16,711 bases of DNA. Source: Betaproteobacteria bacterium (lineage in GTDB: Bacteria; Pseudomonadota; Gammaproteobacteria; Burkholderiales; Burkholderiaceae_D). The notes beneath the pieces are model-generated. The model was given only the letters and a program-made list of their open reading frames with translations, did not search any database and was not told where the DNA came from. Location of the stretch: the NCBI GenBank assembly GCA_015655165.1, contig JAATFN010000053.1, positions 1 to 16,711 of the forward strand, read 5' to 3'. The position numbers and the translations under genes are program-made. Below are positions 1 to 7,462 of this stretch, one piece after another (the first letter of the stretch is position 1; every line of letters starts with the position of its first letter).

Positions 1-721
1 GCGCAAGCGACTCTACCCCGAGGAAATCGATCAGCTTCGGCGCCGACTCGACCACTTCCTTCATGGCCGGATTCTTGGTGTCAAGGACACGCAACGGATT
101 GCTGTGCAGCCGGCGCTTCGCCTCCTCGTCCAACAGCGAAACGTGCGCCTCGAAGTGCTTGATGAGCTCGGCGCGGTGCAATGCACGCTCCGGCGGCTGG
201 CCGAGGCTGTTGAGTTCCAGCCGCACGTCGGTCATGCCGATGGCCTTCCAGAGCGCCGCCGCGAGCAGGATCAGCTCGGCGTCGACCTCGGGGCCGGCAA
301 AACCCAGCGCCTCCGCGCCGATCTGGTGGAACTGGCGGTAGCGACCGCGCTGCGGTCTTTCATGACGGAACATCGGACCGCTATACCACAGACGCTTGGG
401 ACCATCATAAGTCAAGTTATGCTCGATCGCCGCACGTACAACACCTGCCGTACTTTCGGGGCGCAACGTCAGATTGTCGCCGTTCATCGTATCGACAAAC
501 GAATACATTTCTTTTTCGACGATGTCGGTCACCTCACCTAAGCCACGCGAGAATAATGCTGTCGGCTCGACAATAGGCGTACGGATTTGCTGGAATCCAT
601 AACTTTTCAGAACAGACTGGACAGTGTTTTCAAACAATTCCCACAATGGGGCATCTGCAGGGAGAATATCATTCATGCCCTTGACACCGACAATTTTTTC
701 AACCTTCTTGATTTCCGACAT
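1..721 (-). CDS. hisS: Histidyl-tRNA synthetase, partial (C-terminal part lies beyond the left edge)
   Basis: Class II aminoacyl-tRNA synthetase that activates histidine with ATP and charges tRNA-His in the cytoplasm. The visible 240 residues begin at the ATG at 721 and run off the window; the family is usually 420-450 residues, so the rest of the catalytic core and the anticodon-binding domain are missing. Seen directly: the N-terminal GMNDILP block (residues 15-21), LRPESTAG (86-93), and class II motif 2, [15 protein letters not shown] (118-132). No clear Shine-Dalgarno sequence precedes the ATG. It lies 58 bases downstream of ispG and is probably the distal visible gene of the ndk-rlmN-pilW-rodZ-ispG cluster. 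Odd: base composition changes abruptly near residues 122-133. Upstream codons are balanced (about 52% GC at third positions, GAA preferred), while downstream codons are strongly GC-ending (about 87%, GAG preferred). The frame stays open and the protein stays HisS-like across the break. Confidence 0.97.
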   Translation of the reverse strand, partial: MSEIKKVEKIVGVKGMNDILPADAPLWELFENTVQSVLKSYGFQQIRTPIVEPTALFSRGLGEVTDIVEKEMYSFVDTMNGDNLTLRPESTAGVVRAAIEHNLTYDGPKRLWYSGPMFRHERPQRGRYRQFHQIGAEALGFAGPEVDAELILLAAALWKAIGMTDVRLELNSLGQPPERALHRAELIKHFEAHVSLLDEEAKRRLHSNPLRVLDTKNPAMKEVVESAPKLIDFLGVESLA

Positions 722-748
722 ATCTATTCAATTAAAGTGATTAAGCTC

Positions 749-764
749 TGCAGGTATTCCTGCA
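749..764. other. Small hairpin between ispG and hisS
   Basis: A perfect 6-bp inverted repeat (TGCAGG, 4-base loop, CCTGCA) lies in the 58-base gap between the ispG stop and the hisS start. On the transcribed minus strand it is not followed by a T-run, so it does not look like an intrinsic terminator. It may be an mRNA hairpin affecting processing, or chance. Confidence 0.3.
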
Positions 765-779
765 AGACTAGTGTGACAG

Positions 780-2051
780 CTATTGGGCAACAACCACGTT
801 ACCATAGTGTGTCTTGACATAGTCAAGCACAATTGCTCGGAATTCTTCGGCAATATATTCGCCACGCAATGTCATTTTCTTTTCCCCATCAATAAAGACA
901 GGCGCTGCAGGAGACTCACCAGTACCAGGCAAACTGATCCCGATATTGGCATGTTTGGATTCACCAGGACCATTGACAATGCAACCCATGACAGCCACAT
1001 TCATGCCTTCGACACCTGGATAGACCGCTTTCCACGAAGGCATTTGATCCCGCAAATACGTCTGGATCTTGTCTGCCAAATCCTGAAACACCGTCGAAGT
1101 CGTCCGTCCGCATCCAGGACAAGCAATCACCATCGGTGTAAATTTGCGCAATCCCATAGTTTGCAGAATTTCTTGCCCAACAACAACTTCTTTCGTACGG
1201 TCTCCACCAGGTTCCGGTGTCAACGAAATACGAATCGTGTCGCCAATACCTTCTTGCAGCAATATGGACAACGCCGCGGTCGATGCAACAATACCCTTGC
1301 TTCCCATCCCGGCTTCTGTTAATCCCAGATGCAAGGGATAATCACAACGCCGGGCCAGTTCGCGATACACCGCGATCAAATCCTGCACTCCGGACACCTT
1401 ACATGACAAAATAATCTTGTCGCCTGCCAGACCAAGCTCTTCAGCACGCTGGGCGTTTTCAATCGCGGAAGTCACCAAGGCCTCATACATGACCGCTTGT
1501 GCAGGCCAAGGTTCGGCACGGACCGCATTCTCGTCCATAATCCGTGCAAGCAAATCCTGATCGAGACTGCCCCAATTCACACCAATACGCACTGGCTTGT
1601 CATAACGACAAGCCACATCGATCATCTTGGCAAACTGGGTATCACGCTTGGCCCCCTTACCCACATTACCCGGATTGATCCGATATTTGGATAAGGCCTG
1701 TGCGCAATCGGGATAGTCGGTAAGCAGTGTATGGCCGTTATAATGGAAATCCCCGACCAATGGGACATCGACCCCCATACGATCGAGTTGCTCGCGAATC
1801 GCGGCTACCGATGCGGCAGCTGCCGGTGTATCGACTGTCAGACGGACGATCTCGGAACCTGCACGTGCCAATTCTTTGATCTGAATGGCAGTGCCAATCG
1901 CATCAGCCGTATCGGTATTGGTCATGGACTGCACCAGTACAGGCGCACCACCACCAACAAACACTTCATGCGCACCGTGTGCAATCGTCACACGTCGACT
2001 TGTCCTGCGACTTACAGGGCCCGATGCAATCGGAGAAGAAGGAAATGACAT
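780..2051 (-). CDS. ispG: 4-hydroxy-3-methylbut-2-enyl diphosphate synthase
   Basis: Penultimate enzyme of the MEP (non-mevalonate) isoprenoid pathway. It reductively converts MEcPP to HMBPP using a [4Fe-4S] cluster and reduced flavodoxin/ferredoxin. The 423-residue length fits the proteobacterial family. Residues 18-290 form the TIM-barrel part, including [10 protein letters not shown] (39-48) and DFHYNG (101-106). The C-terminal part holds the cluster ligands seen directly: Cys311 and Cys314 in ACPGCGR, Cys357 in [10 protein letters not shown], and the conserved Glu364. The ATG at 2051 is only 4 bases after the rodZ stop, and a GAAG about 10 bases upstream is a weak ribosome site, so it is probably translated with rodZ. 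The rodZ-ispG-hisS order is common in proteobacteria. Intact, with no anomalies seen. Confidence 0.98.
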   Translation of the reverse strand: MSFPSSPIASGPVSRRTSRRVTIAHGAHEVFVGGGAPVLVQSMTNTDTADAIGTAIQIKELARAGSEIVRLTVDTPAAAASVAAIREQLDRMGVDVPLVGDFHYNGHTLLTDYPDCAQALSKYRINPGNVGKGAKRDTQFAKMIDVACRYDKPVRIGVNWGSLDQDLLARIMDENAVRAEPWPAQAVMYEALVTSAIENAQRAEELGLAGDKIILSCKVSGVQDLIAVYRELARRCDYPLHLGLTEAGMGSKGIVASTAALSILLQEGIGDTIRISLTPEPGGDRTKEVVVGQEILQTMGLRKFTPMVIACPGCGRTTSTVFQDLADKIQTYLRDQMPSWKAVYPGVEGMNVAVMGCIVNGPGESKHANIGISLPGTGESPAAPVFIDGEKKMTLRGEYIAEEFRAIVLDYVKTHYGNVVVAQ

Positions 2052-2055
2052 CGTA

Positions 2056-3102
2056 TTACTTCAAATTAATTCGTGCTACGTTATTTTTGCTAACAGGCAA
2101 GGTCACAGGCTTGCCACGTAATGTCGCATCGACACCACTCGCATTCCCAATGACCAGTTGCAAAGGTTCCGGTACATCAAATGACTCTGTCGAACCTGCA
2201 GCGAGCAAACGCGAGAACAGAATCGAACCGTCTGCACGGCGCATTTCCACCCACGCATCCTCACGCAAGACCAAACGCAATAAATCTTTGCTGTTACTGA
2301 CCTGAATCACCGGCTTTACCAGCTCGGCCGGCACCGTTGCCGCAACAACCTTGTCTAGTGTGACAGGCGTGGCTGCCGGTGCAGGTGGCTCAACAGAGGC
2401 ACCTGCGTCCGGCAGCCTTTCAAACTTTGGGAAGGTAACCGGCGCCTTTATCGATTCAGGTGCAACAGTGGCAACAGCAACTGGTACTGCTGCAGGCGCA
2501 TCACTGCTGCCATCACCGGATTGCCGTAGAACTTCCGGTACATTTCCTGTTTGCGGTGCGGCTTCCATGTTCGAAGAAAACAAAGACAATGGCGACACGG
2601 CACCGCCATCGGTTTTATGCCAGAGATAAAATCCAGCCACAGCAACCGCTACTGCCACAACAATGACTGCTGCAATCGGCACAATCTTTTTACGGTCCCG
2701 CAACGGCAATGACGATACATTAAATGTTGCCGGTTGCACACGATCAGAACCTGCCACGGCACCCAAACGCATTTCCTGCTTGGGTAATGCTGCCAATAAC
2801 GGCACGGCATCCATCCCCAAAAGCTTCGCATAGGTACGAATAAAACCACGTGTAATGGCCATGCCAGGCAACGATGCATAGTCATCTGCCTCGATGGCAT
2901 GTATCTGGCGTGGCGCCAATTTCAGGTAACTTGCCACATCATCAATGGACAAACCTCTTAAGGTGCGACAAGACGCCAGTTGTGCGCCTGGAGGGATGAT
3001 TTGCGCCGGTGCCTGTTCGGCTTGTACCAATACAGACGCCTCAACCTCTGACGTTGTCGCATCTTCATTTACTAGCACGTCGTTTTTTTGCTGTTCACTC
3101 AT
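2056..3102 (-). CDS. rodZ: RodZ-type cytoskeletal/cell-shape membrane protein
   Basis: Bitopic inner-membrane protein that links the MreB cytoskeleton to the elongation machinery in the RodZ family. Seen in 348 residues: a cytoplasmic helix-turn-helix domain at about 38-105 ([20 protein letters not shown], then the ADDYASLPG and [14 protein letters not shown] signatures); a basic stretch followed by one hydrophobic segment at 140-160; an Ala/Pro/Val-rich periplasmic linker; and a C-terminal DUF4115-like beta domain at about 272-348. I chose the ATG at 3102 rather than an in-frame ATG 27 bases upstream (3129). A good GGAG site sits 7 bases before 3102, the protein then begins MSEQQKND as expected, and the start overlaps the pilW stop by 8 bases (ATGAGTGA), giving translational coupling. 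It is followed 4 bases later by ispG, its usual neighbour. The fold and neighbourhood are firm; the exact shape role in this species is inferred. Confidence 0.93.
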   Translation of the reverse strand: MSEQQKNDVLVNEDATTSEVEASVLVQAEQAPAQIIPPGAQLASCRTLRGLSIDDVASYLKLAPRQIHAIEADDYASLPGMAITRGFIRTYAKLLGMDAVPLLAALPKQEMRLGAVAGSDRVQPATFNVSSLPLRDRKKIVPIAAVIVVAVAVAVAGFYLWHKTDGGAVSPLSLFSSNMEAAPQTGNVPEVLRQSGDGSSDAPAAVPVAVATVAPESIKAPVTFPKFERLPDAGASVEPPAPAATPVTLDKVVAATVPAELVKPVIQVSNSKDLLRLVLREDAWVEMRRADGSILFSRLLAAGSTESFDVPEPLQLVIGNASGVDATLRGKPVTLPVSKNNVARINLK

Positions 3103-3907
3103 CAAAAGCTCCACGCTGATAAGCTGCATATTCGGAAGATGCGGGGTAACGCAGACGCAATTGTGTCACCAGACCATCTTCCGCAGCCCTATTACCCAAT
3201 TGACGCTCAACCTTGATCGCCAACCAAAGCACCTCTGCACTCAAGGTAATGTTTTTTTCCACAAAGCCGATATGAAACCGTGCCCGCTCCACATCCTGTT
3301 TATCAAGAGACCACTTGGCCATATATACATTGGCAAGCGGCCCGGCCGGATCATACTGTAAGGATTGCACGAAATACGCTTTCGCTGCCATCACATCATT
3401 TAACCTTAAACTGCAAGCACCTGCATTATTGGCAGCAACCGATGGGGTACGATAAGCACGATTTCCCAACGCCGCATTAAAATAACCGATTGCCTGCTTT
3501 TCACGTCCGCTGCCACAGAGCAACAAACCGTAATTATTTGCAAAATCAGGATTATCAGGCGACAGCCTCATCGCACGCAGGAAATTATTTTCAGCGAGCT
3601 GAATTTCCCCTTGAGCCATAAAAATCAACGCACGCATGCTGTAAGCATCTGCGTAGTTTGGAGCCAGCCTTAACACTTGCGCCACCTCTTCCAACGCAAC
3701 ATCAAACTGGCGCTGCTCGTAATAACCGATGGCCAGTTGCATACGTATTTCGATACGCCTTAACTCTGTTGCCTGATTTGCATCGGCTGACAATCCCACA
3801 CCGTCAGTTGCCGCTTTTTCTAAAACACCATCAGATGCACAACCTGACAACAAAATAGAAGACACCATCACCATGGCCACAGCAACAACACGTGTGTGTT
3901 TTATCAC
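3095..3907 (-). CDS. pilW: Type IV pilus biogenesis/stability lipoprotein PilW (PilF)
   Basis: Outer-membrane TPR lipoprotein (the pilotin PilF in Pseudomonas, PilW in Neisseria) needed for secretin assembly or pilus stability. Seen in 270 residues: a basic N-terminus, a hydrophobic core and a lipobox ending at Cys23 (LLSGC); then tandem tetratricopeptide repeats at roughly 52-85, 86-119, 120-153 and 156-189, with typical A-L-P spacing such as [15 protein letters not shown] and [15 protein letters not shown]. The start is GTG at 3907, supported by a strong GGAGG site 6-7 bases upstream and by a 4-base overlap (GTGA) with the rlmN stop. The downstream end overlaps rodZ by 8 bases. The position between rlmN and rodZ is the classical locus for this protein, which separates it from generic TPR lipoproteins. 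It implies that the organism makes type IV pili, though no other pilus gene is in the window. Confidence 0.93.
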   Translation of the reverse strand: MIKHTRVVAVAMVMVSSILLSGCASDGVLEKAATDGVGLSADANQATELRRIEIRMQLAIGYYEQRQFDVALEEVAQVLRLAPNYADAYSMRALIFMAQGEIQLAENNFLRAMRLSPDNPDFANNYGLLLCGSGREKQAIGYFNAALGNRAYRTPSVAANNAGACSLRLNDVMAAKAYFVQSLQYDPAGPLANVYMAKWSLDKQDVERARFHIGFVEKNITLSAEVLWLAIKVERQLGNRAAEDGLVTQLRLRYPASSEYAAYQRGAFDE

Positions 3908-5070
3908 CCATTAACCTCCACCAAAAGTCCAAAGTTTTTACCGAACTTCTGCTGATACTCTGTCATTTTTTGCATGCGTTCTTGCACACGGGTACGATCT
4001 TTCACCTCGCCGGCCAACTGGCCGCATGCCGCATCGATATCGTCACCGCGCGTTTTACGCACGGTTGTCACAATACCCGCATCCATCAATATCTGTGCAA
4101 ATGCCTTGATTCTAGGATTCTTCGAACGTTTCAACCCCGATTCAGGGAACGGATTGAACGGAATCAAATTAAATTTGCACGGTACATCATGGGTGTGCAC
4201 CAACGCAATCAATTCCCTGGCGTGTTCGTCCGTATCATTCACATCATCCAGCATACAGTATTCGAATGTCACAAAGTCACGTGGTGCAAATGCCAGATAA
4301 CGTTTACACGCTGCCATTAACTCTGCCAACGGATATTTCTTGTTTAACGGAATCAAACCGCTACGCAAGGTATCATTCGATGCATGTAAAGACACTGCCA
4401 GTGCCACCGCACATTCCTGTGACAATTTGTCCATCATCGGCACAACACCGCTAGTCGATAGAGTAACACGGCGGCGCGACAATCCATACGCATTGTCGTC
4501 TAACATCAACTTTAATGCTGTCACAGTCGGCTCGAAATTGAGTAAGGGCTCGCCCATACCCATCATCACCACATTGGTAATTTGCCGATCCCCCTTGGGA
4601 CCAGCCTCGATACCCTTGGTTTTACGCAGTTCGAACTCTGCCATCCATACCTGACCGATGATTTCACCAACTGTCAGGTTGCGATTAAATCCTTGTTTGC
4701 CTGTCGAACAAAAACGACAGTTCACAGCACAACCTGCCTGTGTCGAGACACATAACGTGCCACGTGTTTCTTCCGGAATATAAACCGTTTCAACCGCATT
4801 GCCGTTACCGACGTCAATCAACCATTTGCGCGTACCATCTGTGGACGTATGGTCACTGATGATCTGTGGCGCACGGATTTCTGCCCGCGTTGCCAACTTG
4901 TCACGCAATGACTTCGCCAGATCGGTCATCTGAGAAAAGTCGGACGCCCCAAATTGGTGAATCCAGCGCAACAATTGCTTGGCGCGAAACGGCTTCTCAC
5001 CCAACTCGCCGCAATAAGCGACAAGTTGCGCGGGATCGAGATCCAGCAAATTGGTGAGATGCTCTGCCAT
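3904..5070 (-). CDS. rlmN: Dual-specificity RNA methyltransferase RlmN (23S rRNA A2503 / tRNA A37)
   Basis: Radical-SAM enzyme that makes 2-methyladenosine at 23S rRNA A2503 and at A37 of some tRNAs, tuning translational fidelity. The 388-residue length is normal. Seen: the radical-SAM cluster triad Cys114-x3-Cys118-x2-Cys121 (CAVNCRFC), the GMGEP SAM-binding loop (171-175), a Cys107 upstream of the triad, and Cys349 in DIDAACGQL, matching the conserved catalytic cysteine that forms the methylene-RNA intermediate. The N-terminal region (about 1-90) is the RlmN accessory domain ([16 protein letters not shown]). The ATG at 5070 is the first candidate and gives the family N-terminus. It lies 57 bases downstream of ndk and overlaps pilW by 4 bases. 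No anomalies. Confidence 0.98.
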   Translation of the reverse strand: MAEHLTNLLDLDPAQLVAYCGELGEKPFRAKQLLRWIHQFGASDFSQMTDLAKSLRDKLATRAEIRAPQIISDHTSTDGTRKWLIDVGNGNAVETVYIPEETRGTLCVSTQAGCAVNCRFCSTGKQGFNRNLTVGEIIGQVWMAEFELRKTKGIEAGPKGDRQITNVVMMGMGEPLLNFEPTVTALKLMLDDNAYGLSRRRVTLSTSGVVPMMDKLSQECAVALAVSLHASNDTLRSGLIPLNKKYPLAELMAACKRYLAFAPRDFVTFEYCMLDDVNDTDEHARELIALVHTHDVPCKFNLIPFNPFPESGLKRSKNPRIKAFAQILMDAGIVTTVRKTRGDDIDAACGQLAGEVKDRTRVQERMQKMTEYQQKFGKNFGLLVEVNG

Positions 5071-5088
5071 ACAATACGCTTTCTAACC

Positions 5089-5117
5089 CGTTCATACTGG
5101 CACTGCCGATATGAACG
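5089..5117. other. Imperfect palindrome in the ndk-rlmN gap
   Basis: CGTTCATA and TATGAACG form an 8-bp perfect stem around an inner GGC-ACT-GCC mini-stem, separated by a 2x2 internal mismatch. The element fills half of the 57-base gap between ndk and rlmN. No T-run follows on the transcribed strand, so it is not a standard terminator. A transcript-processing or stabilising hairpin, or a dyad binding site, are possible readings. Confidence 0.4.
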
Positions 5118-5127
5118 CTTGCAAAAA

Positions 5128-5553
5128 TTAACGTGAATAGATATTCAACGACGGGAAGAAGTAAGCGATTTCTACTGCTGCTGTTTCAGCCGCATCGGAA
5201 CCATGTACTGCATTCGCATCGATAGATTCTGCAAAATCAGCACGAATTGTGCCTTTTTCTGCCTTCTTGGGATCTGTTGCACCCATCAGGTCACGATGCT
5301 TCAGGACTGCGTTTTCACCTTCCAATGCCTGAACAATCACAGGACCTGAAATCATGAAATCAACCAGATCCTTGAAGAAAGGACGTTCACGGTGAACAGC
5401 GTAGAAGCCTTCTGCTTCAGCGCGGGACAAATGAATCATGCGTGCAGCAACGATTTTCAAGCCTGCAGCTTCAAAACGTGCATAGATTTGACCAATCACA
5501 TTCTTCGCAACTGCGTCCGGTTTAATAATCGATAAGGTGCGTTCAATTGCCAT
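5128..5553 (-). CDS. ndk: Nucleoside diphosphate kinase
   Basis: Transfers the gamma-phosphate of ATP to nucleoside diphosphates through a phospho-histidine, balancing NTP and dNTP pools in the cytoplasm. The 141-residue length equals the bacterial norm. Seen: [15 protein letters not shown] at the N-terminus (KPDAV, 11-15), the nucleotide-binding core including [11 protein letters not shown] (57-67), and the active-site His117 in the signature NAVHGSD (114-120). The ATG at 5553 has a GGAG 9 bases upstream. It is the first gene of the cluster ndk-rlmN-pilW-rodZ-ispG-hisS and diverges from the plus-strand YccA-like gene, so the cluster's promoter is expected in the ~200 bases to its right. Confidence 0.98.
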   Translation of the reverse strand: MAIERTLSIIKPDAVAKNVIGQIYARFEAAGLKIVAARMIHLSRAEAEGFYAVHRERPFFKDLVDFMISGPVIVQALEGENAVLKHRDLMGATDPKKAEKGTIRADFAESIDANAVHGSDAAETAAVEIAYFFPSLNIYSR

Positions 5554-5752
5554 TTAGAAAAACTCCAATAAAATGAATAAGTTAAAGCTGTTAATTATCA
5601 AATACAATTAACCCTTGATTTTACCATGAAACAATTCACAATCTGTGCGACCAAACAAAGTCAAATACGACTATTCGCAGGATTTATTGTACTAAGGATG
5701 GCCCGCAACGTGTTATTCTTAAGATTGAAGCTTAACGTAACAGGAGGAGTAT
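5554..5752. promoter_or_regulatory. Divergent intergenic region between ndk and the YccA-like gene
   Basis: This AT-rich 199-base gap is the longest non-coding stretch in the window and should hold promoters for both directions, since ndk reads left and the YccA-like gene reads right. A 7-bp inverted repeat (GTTAATT, 9-base spacer, AATTAAC) lies at 5590-5612, about 37 bases before the ndk start; on the minus strand it contains GATAAT, which resembles a -10 box. For the plus strand, TTGTAC (5687-5692) and TGTTAT (5711-5716), 18 bases apart, are only a loose sigma-70 match. A strong AGGAGGAG ribosome site lies just before the ATG at 5753. No convincing -35/-10 pair was found on either strand. 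Confidence 0.5.
5590..5612. repeat. AT-rich inverted repeat upstream of ndk
   Basis: GTTAATT and AATTAAC are exact reverse complements separated by 9 bases. The dyad lies 37-59 bases upstream of the ndk start codon, in the region where a promoter or operator would be expected. Regulator unknown; in AT-rich sequence a 7-bp dyad may also be chance. Confidence 0.35.
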
Positions 5753-6445
5753 ATGAACCCCAACCTACAAAACACCTATGGTTACGCCAACGATAACGCG
5801 TTAATCCGCCATCGTGTCTTGCGTAACACCTATTTTCTGCTCGCCTTATCCATGATCCCGACAGTACTGGGTGCATGGCTCGGCGTACAGATGCAATTCG
5901 CACTATTCGCAGGCAATCCGATCATCAGCTTTGTCGTCTTTTTAGCTATAGCCTTCGGTTTTTTCTATGCCATTGAAAAAACCAAAAACTCCGGTATCGG
6001 CGTTTTGGTTCTTCTGGCGTTTACCTTCTTTATGGGCTTAATGCTCTCGGGGCTGATCCGTCACACACTGGGTTTCACTAATGGCCCACAACTGATCATG
6101 GCAGCATTTGGTGGCACTGCCGGCATTTTTGCGGTCATGGCTGCGATTGCAACCGTATCCAAACGTGATTTCTCAGGGTTGGGTAAATGGTTGTTTGTCG
6201 GCCTGCTGGTCATTATTGCCGCAAGTGTTGCCAACATCTTCCTGCAATTGCCGGCAATGCAACTGGCGATCTCCGTGATTGCCATCGGCATTTTCTCAGC
6301 TTACATCTTGTTTGACGTACAACAAATCATCAATGGCGGCGAAACCAATTACATTTCGGCAACATTGCGTATTTATCTGGACGTCTACAATATCTTTGCC
6401 AACCTCTTGTCTATTCTGGGCATCTTCGGTGGGAACAGGGAATAA
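5753..6445 (+). CDS. Bax inhibitor-1 / YccA family integral membrane protein
   Basis: Seven-helix inner-membrane protein of the BI-1 (UPF0005) family; the E. coli members are YccA, which modulates FtsH, and YbhL. Seen in 230 residues: hydrophobic segments at roughly 25-46, 50-73, 81-101, 113-134, 145-163, 169-188 and 205-226. The family's acidic residues are present in the last part: Asp188 in ILFDVQQII and Asp210 in IYLDVYNIF, equivalent to the di-aspartyl pair proposed as a pH/calcium sensor in the BsYetJ structure. The C-terminal block YISATLRIYLDVYNIF is diagnostic. The ATG at 5753 has an excellent AGGAGGAG site. It is the only plus-strand gene in the window, monocistronic, and ends before a strong bidirectional terminator. 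Membrane protein family is certain; whether it regulates FtsH here is inferred. Confidence 0.93.
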   Translation: MNPNLQNTYGYANDNALIRHRVLRNTYFLLALSMIPTVLGAWLGVQMQFALFAGNPIISFVVFLAIAFGFFYAIEKTKNSGIGVLVLLAFTFFMGLMLSGLIRHTLGFTNGPQLIMAAFGGTAGIFAVMAAIATVSKRDFSGLGKWLFVGLLVIIAASVANIFLQLPAMQLAISVIAIGIFSAYILFDVQQIINGGETNYISATLRIYLDVYNIFANLLSILGIFGGNRE

Positions 6446-6492
6446 CTGCCTGGCACTATGCTTCGAATAACAACTGGCTGGTACTGGTTGTG

Positions 6493-6538
6493 ATAAAAAA
6501 ACCTGCCCGAAAAAAATTTCGGCAGGTTTTTTGTTTTT
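6493..6538. terminator. Bidirectional intrinsic terminator between convergent genes
   Basis: The arms ACCTGCC and GGCAGGT, extended by GAAA/TTTC after one bulged C and closed by an A/T loop, form a stem flanked by an A-run on the left and T-runs on the right (GGCAGGTTTTTT then GTTTTTT). Each strand therefore reads stem followed by U-tract. It lies between the YccA-like gene (stop at 6445) and the minus-strand VOC gene (stop at 6574) and should end both. Confidence 0.9.
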
Positions 6539-6573
6539 TGGCAGGCACAAACCAACACGAACACCGCTGCGCC

Positions 6574-7314
6574 TCATACAGGTAATAGGGTTACCCCATA
6601 TTTGGCAAGGTGCCGACCATCAAATACATCATTGACAGCTTGCAAGACAAGCGCCTCTTCTTGGTGTGGTGAAACCAGCAACGTATACGAGTGCAAGCTA
6701 AACAACGCATCACCATTACCCTGCCTGTCCGGGCTTCTCTGCAGCATCGTAGCTAACCGGCCGAGATAGGATGCCGCATGACTTTGGGCGACCCGGTAAA
6801 CTATCTGATATATGCCACGTATGCCATTGGCATGTTTGCATGCATGCGCCTCAGGCAATCTGGCGGGATGATACACCGACATGACAAATGGCAAATCGAT
6901 ATCCTTGGGGGCAAATAATTGCCATGACAGGCGCGTTGCGTTCATATCCAAGCGCTTGAGTGCATGGATCTTCGACACGCGCATGCACTGCTTCAACCTG
7001 CTGTGTTCTGCCTGAATATCTGGCGCATGCAAAGCGATATCGAGAATGCGCTTTTTATTGCATGCATAGTGTCCGGCTCTGGTTGCCATCGCACCAAAGA
7101 GGCGTGTTATGCCGACTTGATGCAGCAACGAAAGAATACGGGGAAATGCCGATGTATCGACCAGCTCAATGAATGTGCCATCCTCGAAATACACCATGGC
7201 ATTGTAGGCTTTATCCTGTGCGGTACCGTAATAAACCCTAAATCCTGCACGGGTAAAATCATCCACTGCCAACCCCAGTGCCGGAACCGAAACCAGAATA
7301 TGATCGATCAGCAT
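6574..7314 (-). CDS. VOC-superfamily glyoxalase-like protein (Glyoxalase_3 type), substrate unknown
   Basis: A 246-residue protein with two halves of the vicinal-oxygen-chelate fold. The first half has LIDHILVSVP (2-11) with a candidate metal ligand His5, then YNAMVYFEDGTFIELVD (37-53) with Asn38 and candidate ligand Glu50. The middle has the family-typical Trp131 followed by LPFVMSVYHP (141-150). The second half opens with HANGIRGIYQIVYRV (161-175). This pattern fits the Glyoxalase_3 (PF13468-like) family, whose substrates are mostly unknown. The ATG at 7314 has only a weak GGA site. The gene stands alone: converging on the YccA-like gene across a terminator, and 148 bases downstream of rlmD. 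Cytoplasmic, no signal peptide. Lyase, isomerase, dioxygenase or ring-cleaving activity cannot be told apart from the sequence. Confidence 0.85.
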   Translation of the reverse strand: MLIDHILVSVPALGLAVDDFTRAGFRVYYGTAQDKAYNAMVYFEDGTFIELVDTSAFPRILSLLHQVGITRLFGAMATRAGHYACNKKRILDIALHAPDIQAEHSRLKQCMRVSKIHALKRLDMNATRLSWQLFAPKDIDLPFVMSVYHPARLPEAHACKHANGIRGIYQIVYRVAQSHAASYLGRLATMLQRSPDRQGNGDALFSLHSYTLLVSPHQEEALVLQAVNDVFDGRHLAKYGVTLLPV

Positions 7315-7439
7315 AAGTTATCCGATATGGATATAAAACCTATCGGCTATTTACCGGTAGGTCCCATGATAGTTTCACATTGACACAATCCGGCGACATC
7401 GGCTGATCAGTCACACGCCTTTTACAGCAATCTCGTGGC

Positions 7440-7460
7440 ATCAAACAGGCAAGCTGCCTG
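7440..7460 (-). terminator. Possible weak terminator after rlmD
   Basis: CAGGCA, a 3-base loop and TGCCTG form a perfect 6-bp hairpin immediately after the rlmD stop codon. On the minus strand it is followed by only a short T-run (TTTGA), so termination is probably partial. It is consistent with rlmD being the last gene of the rpoS group and the VOC gene having its own promoter in 7315-7440. Confidence 0.35.
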
Positions 7461-7462
7461 CA

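Noticed and set aside
63..541. Plus-strand open frames in the GC-rich left edge
   Set aside because: They are antisense to hisS, whose protein is conserved over the same bases. Long antisense frames are expected in GC-rich coding DNA.
783..1322. Plus-strand open frame of 179 codons
   Set aside because: Entirely antisense to ispG with a low-complexity His/Arg/Thr-rich translation and no domain signature.
3892..4320. Plus-strand open frame of 142 codons across the pilW/rlmN boundary
   Set aside because: Antisense to conserved rlmN, with no ribosome site and no recognisable protein features.
5661..5903. Minus-strand open frame over the ndk/YccA-like promoter region
   Set aside because: It overlaps the start of a gene with an excellent ribosome site and clear membrane-protein family motifs; its translation has no features.
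6964..7383. Plus-strand open frame of 139 codons over the VOC gene
   Set aside because: The minus-strand VOC protein has clear family motifs in the same region; the plus-strand product is Cys/His/Arg-rich and resembles nothing.
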